A stretch of 45,725 bases of DNA, taken from an uncultured Prevotellaceae bacterium (GTDB lineage: Bacteria; Bacteroidota; Bacteroidia; Bacteroidales; Bacteroidaceae). The DNA lies in assembly GCA_900315075.1 (NCBI GenBank), contig OMXV01000052.1:1-45725 (forward strand), read 5' to 3'. Made by a program: the position numbers and the translations under genes. The notes beneath the pieces are model-generated. The model was not told the origin of the DNA and made no database searches. It worked only from the letters and a program-made list of their open reading frames with translations. Numbering within the stretch: the first letter of the stretch is position 1; every line of letters begins with the position of its first letter. Shown in pieces: positions 24,292-33,708 of the stretch.

Positions 24292-25380
24292 TTGAATAGA
24301 ATATCGCTCTTGGGTCGAGTCTGCTCCTGCTCGTCAGGGTTCAAGCGAACAAGGTTCTGCTTTCGCTTACTCGCAGCCTTAAGTGTCGTGGTCTCCTGTT
24401 GCGCTGTCAGCGCACAGGAGACCACGGGGCGTGTTCATGCCGTTATCATCAACGGCGGCATGAACAAACTGATGAACCATGAACGATACTGGAACGACTG
24501 TGCTTTTCTCTACCGCACACTCCGTGAAGACTTGCATTTCTCAAAACAAGACATCACCCTGCTGATGAGCGATGGTGGCGAACCAGGTCGCGATATGCTC
24601 CTTGCCGACGGCAGTGGGTTTGCCACATCTCCAGCCGACATTGATGGAGACGGGGAGCGCGATGTGTGGCTACCTGCCACGTTGGCGCAGGTAGATGCCT
24701 CGCTCACCGAGTTGGCGGCGAGACTGACCTCCAACGACCGCCTCTTTCTTTTCATGATAGACCATGGTGATTTCGATAATAGAGTGCAACAGTCGTATGC
24801 CTGGATGTGGGGCAGCGGGAGGCTCTATCCCACCCATCTGGCGCAGTTGCTCGATGCCTTCCACGTGGAATCGATAAGCTTGTGTTTGGGCTTGTGCCAT
24901 TCAGGAGGCTTCATTGAAGAGCTGCGTCATGAGAATCGTGTCATCGCCACCAGTTGCGCAGAAAATGAGCAATCATGGGCATGCACTGACAGTCCATACG
25001 ATGAATTTGTCTTCCATTGGATATGCGCCGTGGCTGGCCATGATCCCGAGGGGAATGATGTCAGCGCAGATACCGATGATGACGGCTACGTATCCATGGC
25101 CGAGGCATTTGACTATGCCTATCAGCACGACCGCCGGGAAGAGACTCCTCAGTACAGCTCTATGCCAACGACACTGGGTGAGTCTTGGTGGCTTTTGCAA
25201 ACGCAGAAAAACGGAATAAAGGAAAGGAAAATCGAAAACGGGATGTCGGCTCCCCGCAAATACTACGACTTGCAAGGCCGAATTATCCCTGTATCATCAG
25301 GAATTCATGGAAAAACCATAAAAAAGCTTAATGCGAAGCAGTCTTTCCTGCATTCGCCTATCATAATCATAAAACCATAA
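24292..25380 (+). CDS. secreted C13 (legumain-like) cysteine peptidase
   Basis: The 362-residue protein uses a TTG start 12 bp after the previous stop and has a long basic n-region before a signal core (LLAALSVVVSCCAVSA). The caspase-fold catalytic domain has HAVIINGGMNK as the first strand, catalytic His158 in MIDHGD and Cys202 in LGLCHSGG, and IATSCAENEQSWAC after it, aligning with legumain's ATTAANPRESSYAC region. The legumain Glu before the catalytic Ala-Cys is Gly here, so asparaginyl specificity is not certain. Two Asp-rich loops, DIDGDGE and DTDDDGYVSMAE (from 260), look like calcium sites. The YDLQGR tail is present, but the sequence after it is degenerate and extended. The likely reaction is peptide cleavage in the periplasm or outside the cell. 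The operon mate is a double serpin. Confidence 0.82.
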   Translation: MNRISLLGRVCSCSSGFKRTRFCFRLLAALSVVVSCCAVSAQETTGRVHAVIINGGMNKLMNHERYWNDCAFLYRTLREDLHFSKQDITLLMSDGGEPGRDMLLADGSGFATSPADIDGDGERDVWLPATLAQVDASLTELAARLTSNDRLFLFMIDHGDFDNRVQQSYAWMWGSGRLYPTHLAQLLDAFHVESISLCLGLCHSGGFIEELRHENRVIATSCAENEQSWACTDSPYDEFVFHWICAVAGHDPEGNDVSADTDDDGYVSMAEAFDYAYQHDRREETPQYSSMPTTLGESWWLLQTQKNGIKERKIENGMSAPRKYYDLQGRIIPVSSGIHGKTIKKLNAKQSFLHSPIIIIKP

Positions 25381-25381
25381 G

Positions 25382-26416
25382 ATGATGAAAAAAAAGAAGA
25401 CTATCATTGCATCGATTATAGTCGGACTACCTTTTGTATCGATGGCACAATCCACAGAGCTTACCTGTTGGTCAACCAAAGGAGAGCAAATGATGCTGAG
25501 TGTTGAGGATAGCATTCTGAAGATACCCGATAGTATAGCTGCAATAGATCTATGCGGCATCAAGGCCATTGACCTTGACTGCTCTACGGCCAATCCCAAC
25601 TGCCTCTTCTACACTGATGGGGCAACCTCCATCGAGGGTCTGCCCAATGCCAACGTGGTGTCTGATGGTGTCTGCGAGGGTCTGTTACTCACCGATGACG
25701 CCTGTTTCTATTGTCCTATGGCTTTTTTCGCTACTGATGCCATGTTACGATTTACCCCACGGTTTGATGAAGGAGAAGCTGACTTTAATCAGCCTTGCCA
25801 TGAGACTGTCATGCTGCCTTTTGATGCGGATTTTGTGATTCCAGAAGATGTCAACGGCCCCATGCCTGAAGGGTGGCTTCAGATGGCCATTTATAGTGGA
25901 TATGAAAACAAAATGCTGATATTCAACCAGATTCATGGAGAGTGTCAGAATGCCAACACACCCTATTTAGTGAGTTTCTCATACGGTGCATACGGCACGC
26001 ATATTCTTTTCTGCGGACAGGATATAACTGTGGAAGAGACAAAAACAATTATTGCTGATATAGAACCTTATAGTTTCGTTGGAATTACCATGTCTATGAA
26101 TGAAGAAAGTAAATACTTCCGCTATTATCGGGGACCATATCAATTTTTCACCCATACTGGTGATGGAATGCCAATGGAACCTTTCAGGTGTTTCATAGTA
26201 GATACTATGCCAGGTGATTCAATTGAAGAAGAAATTGGTCATGCTGGAGTCAGAGATCTGGATTATGTTGTTGTCGAGGAAGAAAGCACAAGGATTGATA
26301 CTCGCTTCAATCATGAAGCATCCAAGAAGTACTATGATTTGATGGGACGGCCAATTGCTAACCATCAAGCAAGCAAGGGCATCCAGATAACAAGAGGTGT
26401 CAAAATAGTGAAATAA
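25382..26416 (+). CDS. secreted Prevotella-type protein with YDLQGR-like tail
   Basis: The 344-residue protein has a signal peptide (MMKKKKTIIASIIVGLPFVSMAQ). A first domain has IDLCGIKAIDLDCSTANPNCLFY, then FYCPMAFFA and HETVMLPFDADF. I recall this series from many secreted Prevotella proteins that carry a DLRG-like repeat followed by a beta-rich domain; no enzymatic motif is visible. The C-terminus (KKYYDLMGRPI, then KGIQITRGVKIVK) has Met in place of Gln in the tail motif. It starts 1 bp after the C13 peptidase stop, so it is co-translated. Function unknown; an extracellular binding or structural role is a guess. Confidence 0.78.
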   Translation: MMKKKKTIIASIIVGLPFVSMAQSTELTCWSTKGEQMMLSVEDSILKIPDSIAAIDLCGIKAIDLDCSTANPNCLFYTDGATSIEGLPNANVVSDGVCEGLLLTDDACFYCPMAFFATDAMLRFTPRFDEGEADFNQPCHETVMLPFDADFVIPEDVNGPMPEGWLQMAIYSGYENKMLIFNQIHGECQNANTPYLVSFSYGAYGTHILFCGQDITVEETKTIIADIEPYSFVGITMSMNEESKYFRYYRGPYQFFTHTGDGMPMEPFRCFIVDTMPGDSIEEEIGHAGVRDLDYVVVEEESTRIDTRFNHEASKKYYDLMGRPIANHQASKGIQITRGVKIVK

Positions 26417-26455
26417 GGAGCAAGTGGAAATTGTCCCTAACGAACAAGAACAGAT

Positions 26456-28007
26456 ATGGAGCAGTTGATACGTCGATGCCAGCAAGGTGACAGGGAGGCC
26501 ATGGGGCAGCTCTACAATGCCATGCACGACGAACTGTTGGCTCATTGTCGCAAACATGCATCCAACGACAACATCGCCGAAGATCTTCTTCATGATGCCT
26601 TTCTACTCATATTCAGCAACATTGGTCAAGCACAAAGTGGTCAGAAACGTATGTCTGCTTTATGTGCAGCATCGCCAGAGTCGTACATTGGTTTCCATTG
26701 ATGAAGTACGAGAGATGACAGAATGCACGGAAACAGTCCCCCCTGTCACCTACGATGAAATACTGAAGGTCATAGACCAACTACCACGTGGTTATAGTCA
26801 AGTTTTCCGACTCTCCGTGCTTGAAGGTCTGTCACACCAACAAATTGCCGAATTGCTGGGCATTGAGCCTCACACATCGTCATCACAGCTCCTTCGGGCA
26901 AAACGGCAACTGCGGCAAATGTTGCAGGTGCTGGTGCTGGTGCTTTTGGCAGTCATTCCATTCGGTGCTTATTATTTTTGGTCTTCACAAAACAGCAAGA
27001 ACGATGTGGCAAAAGTCTCTGATGTTGCACAAAGAGATACAAAAGACATTGATAAGGAGAATCCAAAAAGTGCTGAGGGAATGGCATCCTCGCAGCCCAT
27101 TGGCATTTCCGATACGACAGTCCTTATATCCCCAAAGGAAATCGCTGAAAATATAAAGGCAGTGAAAAAGCAAAAGCAGCGTCCAGTTTGCTTAGATTCT
27201 GCTGAGTGTGAACAGGTTTGGACAACAGCCAAAACAGATAAAAATGAAAAGCAGGCTGAAGATATTGTGGCGTCAGAAGGCGTCGTAGTTGCTGAGAAAA
27301 ATCAGATAGAACAAGATACAGAGCCAGTGCATCAAAATGAGACGGTTTCTATTACGGAAAATTCTCCGAACATAGAGATTGTTCAGAAAACCAAGAAAGA
27401 AGAGAACCTTCTCTTATCATTTGCCTACAGCAGACTTCCTGACGGTACAGCCCAACAGTTGCCAAATGGCACTGATGGCTCGAATGGTGACATTGACTCC
27501 GTGACCCATCATCGACTGCCGATTACCGTGGCATTAAATGCCCGTTACAGCTTTGGCTCACGCTGGTGGCTTGACGGTGGACTTCAATATACGCAACTCT
27601 CCTCAGAAACACAAGTGGGCAACACCTATCTGTATATAGAGCAGCAACAGCGTGTTCGTTATTTGGGGCTCTCTCTTGGAGTCGGTTACAACCTATGGCA
27701 TCAGCAACATTGGAACCTATACGCTACGAGCTCGGTCAATTATGAGCTGCCATTACATAGTACTGTTGACATATCCTACTGGCAGGGCGGTCAGTTGATT
27801 GATACGGAATGGAACCGTCTCGCGCCGCACACCCAGTGGTCAATTGGCACAGGTATTGGCTTGCAATATAACCTGACGCCAAGTGTCGGGTTCTTTGCTG
27901 AGCCAAACCTGTTGTACTATTTCCACAATTCCGATGGAATAAAGACATGGCGCTCGGAACATCCCTTTACCCCCATGTTACCATTCGGAATAAGAATTTC
28001 ATTTTAA
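26456..28007 (+). pseudogene. sigma-70 factor fused to an inner-membrane helix and an outer-membrane barrel, frame-disrupted
   Basis: The N-terminus in one frame (26456-about 26635) is sigma region 2 (LIRRCQQGDREAMGQLYNAM, DLLHDAFLLIF). From about 26628 the reading continues in another frame: KVVRNVCLLYVQHRQSRTL, then region 4 (VIDQLPRGYSQVFRLSVLEG, LSHQQIAELLGIEPHTSSSQ). A membrane helix follows (about 26921-26985), then a polar linker of about 177 residues and a beta-barrel (27517-28007) ending in Phe. About 10 or more residues of region 2 (the part before VVRN, usually with a Trp) seem missing at the junction. That points to a deletion, not a single-base error. An intact homologue would be a sigma factor tethered across both membranes. 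It lies last in the serpin operon, 39 bp after the previous gene. Confidence 0.7.
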
Positions 28008-28030
28008 TGAAGGAAAAACTCACTGGATGC

Positions 28031-28073
28031 TCTATCCCCCTCCTCCTTGGATGCCATGGAGGAGGGGGATAGA
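28031..28073. terminator. bidirectional terminator hairpin between convergent genes
   Basis: Perfect 16-bp arms (28031-28046 and 28058-28073) with an 11-nt loop lie between the plus-strand sigma fusion gene and the minus-strand barrel gene. There is no T-run, so it may also act as an mRNA 3' stabiliser. Confidence 0.7.
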
Positions 28074-28098
28074 TTACCAGACAAATCTCAAACCTCAT

Positions 28099-30993
28099 TT
28101 ACCATCTGCGTCGGTCGTTATTTCCCCACTTCTTATCATATCGTCCCTCGGTATCGATTTTTCCGCCGAACATATTGAGGCGGTAGCGAACGTGGAGCAT
28201 GGCGTATGAATTGATGCTGTTGAATTCTGTATCGCTGCGGCTGGTGGCATTGATCGAACGCTCGTAGTTGCTCTGTTGTCCAAGGAGGTCATAGAAGTTG
28301 AGAGCCACGACAAGCGACTTGCTCTTGAGGAATGACTTGGATATTTGTCCGTTCCAGATGAGTTCGTTGGTGTTCATCGATGGGTCGTTGTATCCCCTTC
28401 GGCTGCGCTCATGTAGGTTGCTGCTCACTTCTATATCCAATGGCAGACGCACGAGGAACTGTCCACCGTAGTTGAACTGCCAGGTATCGAGGTTGGCATT
28501 AGGCTGCAGTACGTTGCGCGTATGCTGATAGGTGACATTACCATCGAGAGTCACTTCCAGCCACTGGTTGCGATAGCCAGCCGATAAGCGTTCAAAGATA
28601 TTGTAGGAACGGCTGGTATTTTTCTGTGCATCGGCCTTGTGCTGTGCCACATAACTGACGTAGTTGTTGTAGCGTACACGAGTGTTGGTGCCTACATTCC
28701 AGTGTGCTGCTGAGTCGAGGGCGGTATTGAAGGTAATACCCGCATTGACATTCCAGTTGCCATTGATATTCTCCGGTCGTGAGATGCTTCCACCCGTATC
28801 AGGGTTGTAGCGCACGAGGTTGGAGATGCTGTTACGTGTGGTGCGATAGTTGGCATAGAGCACAATCGAACGCTTATACTTCGCGATATAATTGTTGTAG
28901 TAGGCATTCAGCGAATTGGTAAACTGCGGTTTCAGTCCCGGGTTACCCTGCGTGATATACAATGGGTTGGAGTCGTCGGTGATATCGAGCAGTTGTGTCA
29001 TTTCGGGCTGACGGGTGTCGCCACGGTAATGGAGCCAGAAATTGCTCTGGTCGCTGAATTTGTAGTGGAAGTCGAGCGTAGGTGTGAAATTGGTGACATT
29101 GCGAATCGTATCGACATAGACGCCGCGGTAGTCCTGGATGAAATTGGAGTGTTGCGGCTGTACGAGGAATCCCACGTTATAGTCGTATTTCTCCTCCCAG
29201 TGACGAAGTGTGAGTCGCAGGTTGTGTGTATAGTTTTTGTATTCCGAGAAACGGCTCAGTGAACGGTCGAAATAATTGTCGAGATTGTTTTCTACCGGTG
29301 AGAGCCATGAGTCCCAGTCGCGATAGACTGGTACGATGCCAGAGAAGATATTCTGTGGTTCATGGCTGAAGTCGTAGGTCTGGCGGTCGCTCTTGTTCTG
29401 GCTATAGCGCAGTTCGTAGTTGGCCTGCAGGTGTGCTCCTTTCCACAGCGGTTCGCTATAGGTTGCGCTCACCACATAGCCACTGCTGGTGGTAGGTGTC
29501 GTATTATATCGTGCCGTGAAATAGGTGGAATCCTCTCCCGCCACGTTTTTCACGAGGAAGAGACGCACATCATTGTTCGACACGTTCTCACTTTTATTAT
29601 CACTGCCGTTTGCCTCAAATCGCAGGGTTACGTTGCGCCCACGTGGGTTCAATCGGCGGTACAGCTGTAGCATTCCCCATGCATTTTTATTTTTACCATA
29701 ATTCATGCTGGCACTCACGCTATGGTTCACCATATAGGGATAGAGCGGATTGGACATGTCGTAAGGTGTCAGCGATGCCAATGGATCGGCTACATAGAGA
29801 TAAGGATCGTCGTTGAAAGTGGCAGAAGTAGAGGTAGAGGTACCATCGCTTGTGCCGTAGGCACCATTTGCTCGCAACAGGATATTGGTGAGTGTGTCGG
29901 GTTTCCATTCCACGCGGAAATTGCCGTTCCAGTTGTCACTTCGTGAGAGGCTTTTCGAAGTGCTGTTGGAGAATGTGCGTGATGTCTGACTATAGAAATT
30001 TTCGCTGGTATTGTTGTTGCGGTTGTCGCCATTGCGATGGTTCCATCTCACACTTAAATCCACTTTCAGTTTATTGCCGTCGTCGTAGTTGAGGTTGGTT
30101 CCCAACATCTTGCGGGTGTTCAGTCCACGGCGGTTCCACCATCCTGCATTCTCCTCTTTGTTGTTGGCATTGCCTAAGAGCACAAAGCGGGTCTTGTCGG
30201 TGAAACTGCTCCCCATGCCACGTGTGGCATAGCGGTCTTTCGTACCACCGGCAATATCGAGGTTGGTCATATAGCCACGATTCATGCCTTTTTTGATGGT
30301 GAAATCGAGCACTGTTTCCTTGTTGCCATCCTCTATACCCGTGATGCGTGCCTGGTCGCTCTGCTGGTCGTAGAATTTGATATTCTGGATGATGGAGACG
30401 GGTATATTCTTGATGGCCGTCTCGATGTCGCCGAGCATGAACTCCTTGCCATCGAGTAGGATTTTCTTCACTTCCTTGCCATTGACGGTGATATTGCCAT
30501 CTTCATCCACCTCGGCACCAGGGATGCGCTTGATGAGTTCCTCTATGGCTGAGCCTTCAGGTGTGCGCATAGCCTCGGGATTGAAGAGCAGCGTGTCTTT
30601 CTTGACAACGACCTGAGCCGCCTGTGCTGTGACGACAGCGCTTTTGAGCACGATGCTTTCCTGTTTCATGGTCAAGGTACCCAATTCTGCATTCTGACCA
30701 TTCCGCAGTGTCACCTCACGCTGTATGGTTTCGTATGAGACGTATGAGATTTTTACCCGATACGCCCCATTCGTTGGTGCTACGATGGAGAAATTACCCT
30801 GAACATCCGACATGGTGCCACCCACGAAAGTACTGTCTTTGAGGGTGAACAACTGTATGGTGGCATTAATGACCGGTTCGTTTTCGACATCATCAACCAG
30901 GTGTCCACTGATAGTCAAGCGTTCGTCTTCTTCTTGTGCATGAGCACACAGAGCAGCTGCGAATAGCAGCATAAAAAGCATAAAATATCTCAT
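28099..30993 (-). CDS. outer-membrane beta-barrel protein, TonB-receptor-like
   Basis: I chose the ATG at 30993 because it opens a signal peptide (MRYFMLFMLLFAAALCAHAQ). An ATG at 31020 would overlap the GH9 gene. The 964-residue protein has a carboxypeptidase-regulatory-like beta-sandwich (about 25-105), a plug-like domain (PEGSAIEELIKRIPGAEVDE, then VNGKEVKKILLDGKEF) and a large C-terminal barrel rich in aromatic strands, with a basic C-terminus. It resembles the TonB-dependent-receptor-like OMP_b-brl_3 proteins of Bacteroidetes, not SusC. It starts 13 bp after the GH9 stop, so a role in glycan handling or export is possible but unproven. No SusD partner is present. Confidence 0.85.
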   Translation of the reverse strand: MRYFMLFMLLFAAALCAHAQEEDERLTISGHLVDDVENEPVINATIQLFTLKDSTFVGGTMSDVQGNFSIVAPTNGAYRVKISYVSYETIQREVTLRNGQNAELGTLTMKQESIVLKSAVVTAQAAQVVVKKDTLLFNPEAMRTPEGSAIEELIKRIPGAEVDEDGNITVNGKEVKKILLDGKEFMLGDIETAIKNIPVSIIQNIKFYDQQSDQARITGIEDGNKETVLDFTIKKGMNRGYMTNLDIAGGTKDRYATRGMGSSFTDKTRFVLLGNANNKEENAGWWNRRGLNTRKMLGTNLNYDDGNKLKVDLSVRWNHRNGDNRNNNTSENFYSQTSRTFSNSTSKSLSRSDNWNGNFRVEWKPDTLTNILLRANGAYGTSDGTSTSTSATFNDDPYLYVADPLASLTPYDMSNPLYPYMVNHSVSASMNYGKNKNAWGMLQLYRRLNPRGRNVTLRFEANGSDNKSENVSNNDVRLFLVKNVAGEDSTYFTARYNTTPTTSSGYVVSATYSEPLWKGAHLQANYELRYSQNKSDRQTYDFSHEPQNIFSGIVPVYRDWDSWLSPVENNLDNYFDRSLSRFSEYKNYTHNLRLTLRHWEEKYDYNVGFLVQPQHSNFIQDYRGVYVDTIRNVTNFTPTLDFHYKFSDQSNFWLHYRGDTRQPEMTQLLDITDDSNPLYITQGNPGLKPQFTNSLNAYYNNYIAKYKRSIVLYANYRTTRNSISNLVRYNPDTGGSISRPENINGNWNVNAGITFNTALDSAAHWNVGTNTRVRYNNYVSYVAQHKADAQKNTSRSYNIFERLSAGYRNQWLEVTLDGNVTYQHTRNVLQPNANLDTWQFNYGGQFLVRLPLDIEVSSNLHERSRRGYNDPSMNTNELIWNGQISKSFLKSKSLVVALNFYDLLGQQSNYERSINATSRSDTEFNSINSYAMLHVRYRLNMFGGKIDTEGRYDKKWGNNDRRRW

Positions 30994-31006
30994 ATCATCG
31001 TGGATT

Positions 31007-33538
31007 TTAATGGTTTTCATTCACGATGTCTTTAAGTGCCGATCCGAAGATGATATACTGGGTGTTGCCAGCGATGGTACCTTCGTTTTGTCCCCACAGG
31101 AATGGCCAGTCGTCATAATTCTCGAAATGGTCGGGTTTGCGGAAGAGCAGTCCTGGCGCCACATTACCAGGGATGAAAGAGAAGTCGGCGCGGTTGTTTC
31201 CATAGAAGACGGCTTTGGGACGTGCAGCCCCTACGACGGCCACAAACGAGTAGTTATGGTAGGGGTGGCATCCATAGAGCCAGTTGGCCGTACGGAAGAC
31301 GTCGTCGCGGCTGATGATATCGGGGAAGTAGCGGTAGGCGAAGCACACGGTGGTGCCGAAGCTGAGTGTGGCATTGCCACCGGCCCAGTTGCCCAGTCCG
31401 ATAGGCACACCGTAGGGGTTATCGGTGCTGAGGCTGTCGATATACTCGGCATATTTCTTCACGTATGGGCGCAGTTTTTTCTTGTAGGCCTCATCCATAT
31501 AGGGAACGGCATCGAGAGCCGTCTGCATAGTATATAGCACGCCTCTGTCGAGCGAATTCCATATCTGGTCGTTGAACGACTTGAGGTAGGTTTTCTCGCC
31601 CGTGGCGGCATAGAGTTGCAGTTGGGTGGCGAGTTGATTCTCCCCTCTGTTACCACGGCGGTTGTTGTTGGCTGGACGTTGGTTCATCAGTTCAGTACCT
31701 TCCTGCAGCAGTCGTTTCGACTGTGTGAGGGCTCGCTGTGCCAATGCATCGTTGTAGCCTGTGAGGGCACGGCTGGCGGCAGCGAACATCGTGGCAGCCT
31801 GGAGGTCGAGAGAGGGGTTACGGGTGGTGAATGCCCACATATCGTCGGGTGTGCCGCTACGCTTGCCATCTGCCGACACCTCGTAGGGTTTCAGGCTTGG
31901 GTCGTAGTGATAGCCGTCGGTGATGCTGGCGGCATCGCCCAGGTGGTGGTAATTGTCGAGCACAGAGTTGGAGAGTGTCGATGCCATGTGCCCGATTTGT
32001 TCGGCTTGTGCCACAAGGTTGAGTGTGCCGTGCTCGATGAATTGCAGGACATCGGGCACACCGTCTGGCCGATGGAGGTCCACATAGCGCTGTTGCTGGC
32101 TGACGAATGTCTCGTCGCGCTGTGGGTGGAACAACTCCCATGTACGGATGAAATTCTGCACCACATTGATGTTGGAGCCTGTCTCGATATCGAAGTCGCC
32201 GGCATCGAAGAAACCTCCGATGTTCAGTCCGGGAATCAGTTCATAGGGTTTGTATTTTGTATCGGTGGTCTGTCCCTGAGCATGCAGGTCGAAATGGTCG
32301 CTGGGAGGTGCTTGCAGATAGCCTTCCTTGAATGGCTCTCCATGCCAGGTGCGGTAGCCTTCATTTACATACATGTGGTTCATGTGGATGGGCACCCACA
32401 CATCGGTTGTGGCATCGGTGATTTTGTCATACACATGTTCATCGATAAGGAAATCATTGGTACGGATGTCGCCATACTGGATATAATAGACGCCCGGCTG
32501 TGTCACCGAGGAGAAATCAAACTTCACATAATTATACTTGAAATAGTTGCCCCACGGCAGGACATTTCCTTTGAAGGCCACTTCGGAGGTGCCATCTTCC
32601 TTGATGCGCATGAGTGAGGCTGTGGCTTTTGCCTGGTCGGCCTTGTCGAGTTCGATGACAGAGACTTTGGGCTGGTTGGGGATATAGCCAATCTGCGAGA
32701 AACCGATGTTTGGCTGGCGTATCCATCCAGGAATGGCGTGTGGTTCCACAATCCATGTCACCACCTTGCCAGTCTTACCCTTTGGCAAGATGCTACGGAG
32801 CACAAACCAACCATTCTGGGCGAGCATGCGTCCGTCGTAGAGTTTGAGTTCGGCATCGTCGCTGCTGATGCGTATCATGCGCTCGGGGTCGTCGGTGGCC
32901 AATGTCATGGCGTGCCCAGTCTCGATGGGCATTGGGTCGATAAAACGTCCTGTGCCACGGTCGTCGTAGGTCTTGAATCCTTTAAACTGACGGGGTTTCT
33001 CACTATTGGGGCGTGTGACTGTCTGGCTGGTGGCATAGCGTGGCAACCTTCCTAAGCGACCATCCACAGAGAAAGTCTTCAGCCAGTATTGTGAAGGAAG
33101 GAATTCCAGGTTGAATCCTGCTTCACCGGCGAGAGCATCTGGAACAGGCTTGTCGAGCCATACGGCAATCTCCACGGCTTGACCTTTGGCGGTCACCACC
33201 ACACGGCTGTCGAAGTCGTAGTCGTCGTAGCGCATGGACACCTCGATGCTACCATTGTCGCGGTCTATTTTGCGGTTGGTCATTTTGGGTACGAGGTCCC
33301 ATTGCTCTGGGGTGTTGTTGAGCCTCACGGCTCCTCCTTGCACAGTGCGCACACCATGATGGATAATCTCAATGCCAGAGTTTTTCTCGTCATTGAAACC
33401 ACCGTTGAAACTGTTGCTGAATACCAACACATTGACGCCTTGGCACTCGAAATAGCCAAGGTCGTTCAGGTGAAGATCATCAGCCGACATCATGCTTACT
33501 GTAAACAGGCTTAAAATCAGAAAAAGTGTTCTCTTCAT
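31007..33538 (-). CDS. secreted glycoside hydrolase family 9 enzyme
   Basis: The 843-residue protein has a signal peptide (MKRTLFLILSLFTVSMMSAD), an extra N-terminal beta-rich region to about 270, a CelD-type Ig-like domain (FSQIGYIPNQPKVSVIEL) and a GH9 (alpha/alpha)6 barrel. Key residues are Asp445 and Asp448 in GGFFDAGDFD and the acid Glu819 in GQNEGT. GH9 enzymes are inverting endo- or exo-glucanases acting on cellulose, mixed-linkage glucan or xyloglucan. The substrate cannot be told here. It is followed within 13 bp by the barrel protein gene. The likely habitat is plant-fibre rich (rumen or gut). Confidence 0.92.
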   Translation of the reverse strand: MKRTLFLILSLFTVSMMSADDLHLNDLGYFECQGVNVLVFSNSFNGGFNDEKNSGIEIIHHGVRTVQGGAVRLNNTPEQWDLVPKMTNRKIDRDNGSIEVSMRYDDYDFDSRVVVTAKGQAVEIAVWLDKPVPDALAGEAGFNLEFLPSQYWLKTFSVDGRLGRLPRYATSQTVTRPNSEKPRQFKGFKTYDDRGTGRFIDPMPIETGHAMTLATDDPERMIRISSDDAELKLYDGRMLAQNGWFVLRSILPKGKTGKVVTWIVEPHAIPGWIRQPNIGFSQIGYIPNQPKVSVIELDKADQAKATASLMRIKEDGTSEVAFKGNVLPWGNYFKYNYVKFDFSSVTQPGVYYIQYGDIRTNDFLIDEHVYDKITDATTDVWVPIHMNHMYVNEGYRTWHGEPFKEGYLQAPPSDHFDLHAQGQTTDTKYKPYELIPGLNIGGFFDAGDFDIETGSNINVVQNFIRTWELFHPQRDETFVSQQQRYVDLHRPDGVPDVLQFIEHGTLNLVAQAEQIGHMASTLSNSVLDNYHHLGDAASITDGYHYDPSLKPYEVSADGKRSGTPDDMWAFTTRNPSLDLQAATMFAAASRALTGYNDALAQRALTQSKRLLQEGTELMNQRPANNNRRGNRGENQLATQLQLYAATGEKTYLKSFNDQIWNSLDRGVLYTMQTALDAVPYMDEAYKKKLRPYVKKYAEYIDSLSTDNPYGVPIGLGNWAGGNATLSFGTTVCFAYRYFPDIISRDDVFRTANWLYGCHPYHNYSFVAVVGAARPKAVFYGNNRADFSFIPGNVAPGLLFRKPDHFENYDDWPFLWGQNEGTIAGNTQYIIFGSALKDIVNENH

Positions 33539-33610
33539 CTCTTTTTGTGTAATTTTCTTGTTAATATATTATAGATACGAGTAAACGAGTAATGAGTTGA
33601 CAAGATACTT

Positions 33611-33660
33611 GAAGCCTTACCCTCAACCCCTCTCCAAAGGGCGAGGGGAGTGATTTGATT
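33611..33660 (-). repeat. REP-like dispersed element, copy 3 (opposite strand)
   Basis: Reverse complement of the hairpin repeat at 10120-10180 and 19050-19106, with CCCCTC/GAGGGG arms. Upstream at about 33574-33606 are short repeats of GAGTAAAC and GTTGACAAG type, related to the 8-bp array at 19113. The rest of 33539-33943 holds the GH9 and sbcD promoter regions and no gene. Confidence 0.75.
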
Positions 33661-33708
33661 GAACTCGTCAACTATAACATTAAAAATCAATAGATCTTTC
33701 AGAATTTA

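Noticed and set aside
26487-26627. Start of the sigma fusion in the downstream frame
   Set aside because: The first 45 or so residues in this frame are the out-of-frame reading of sigma region 2 and carry no domain.
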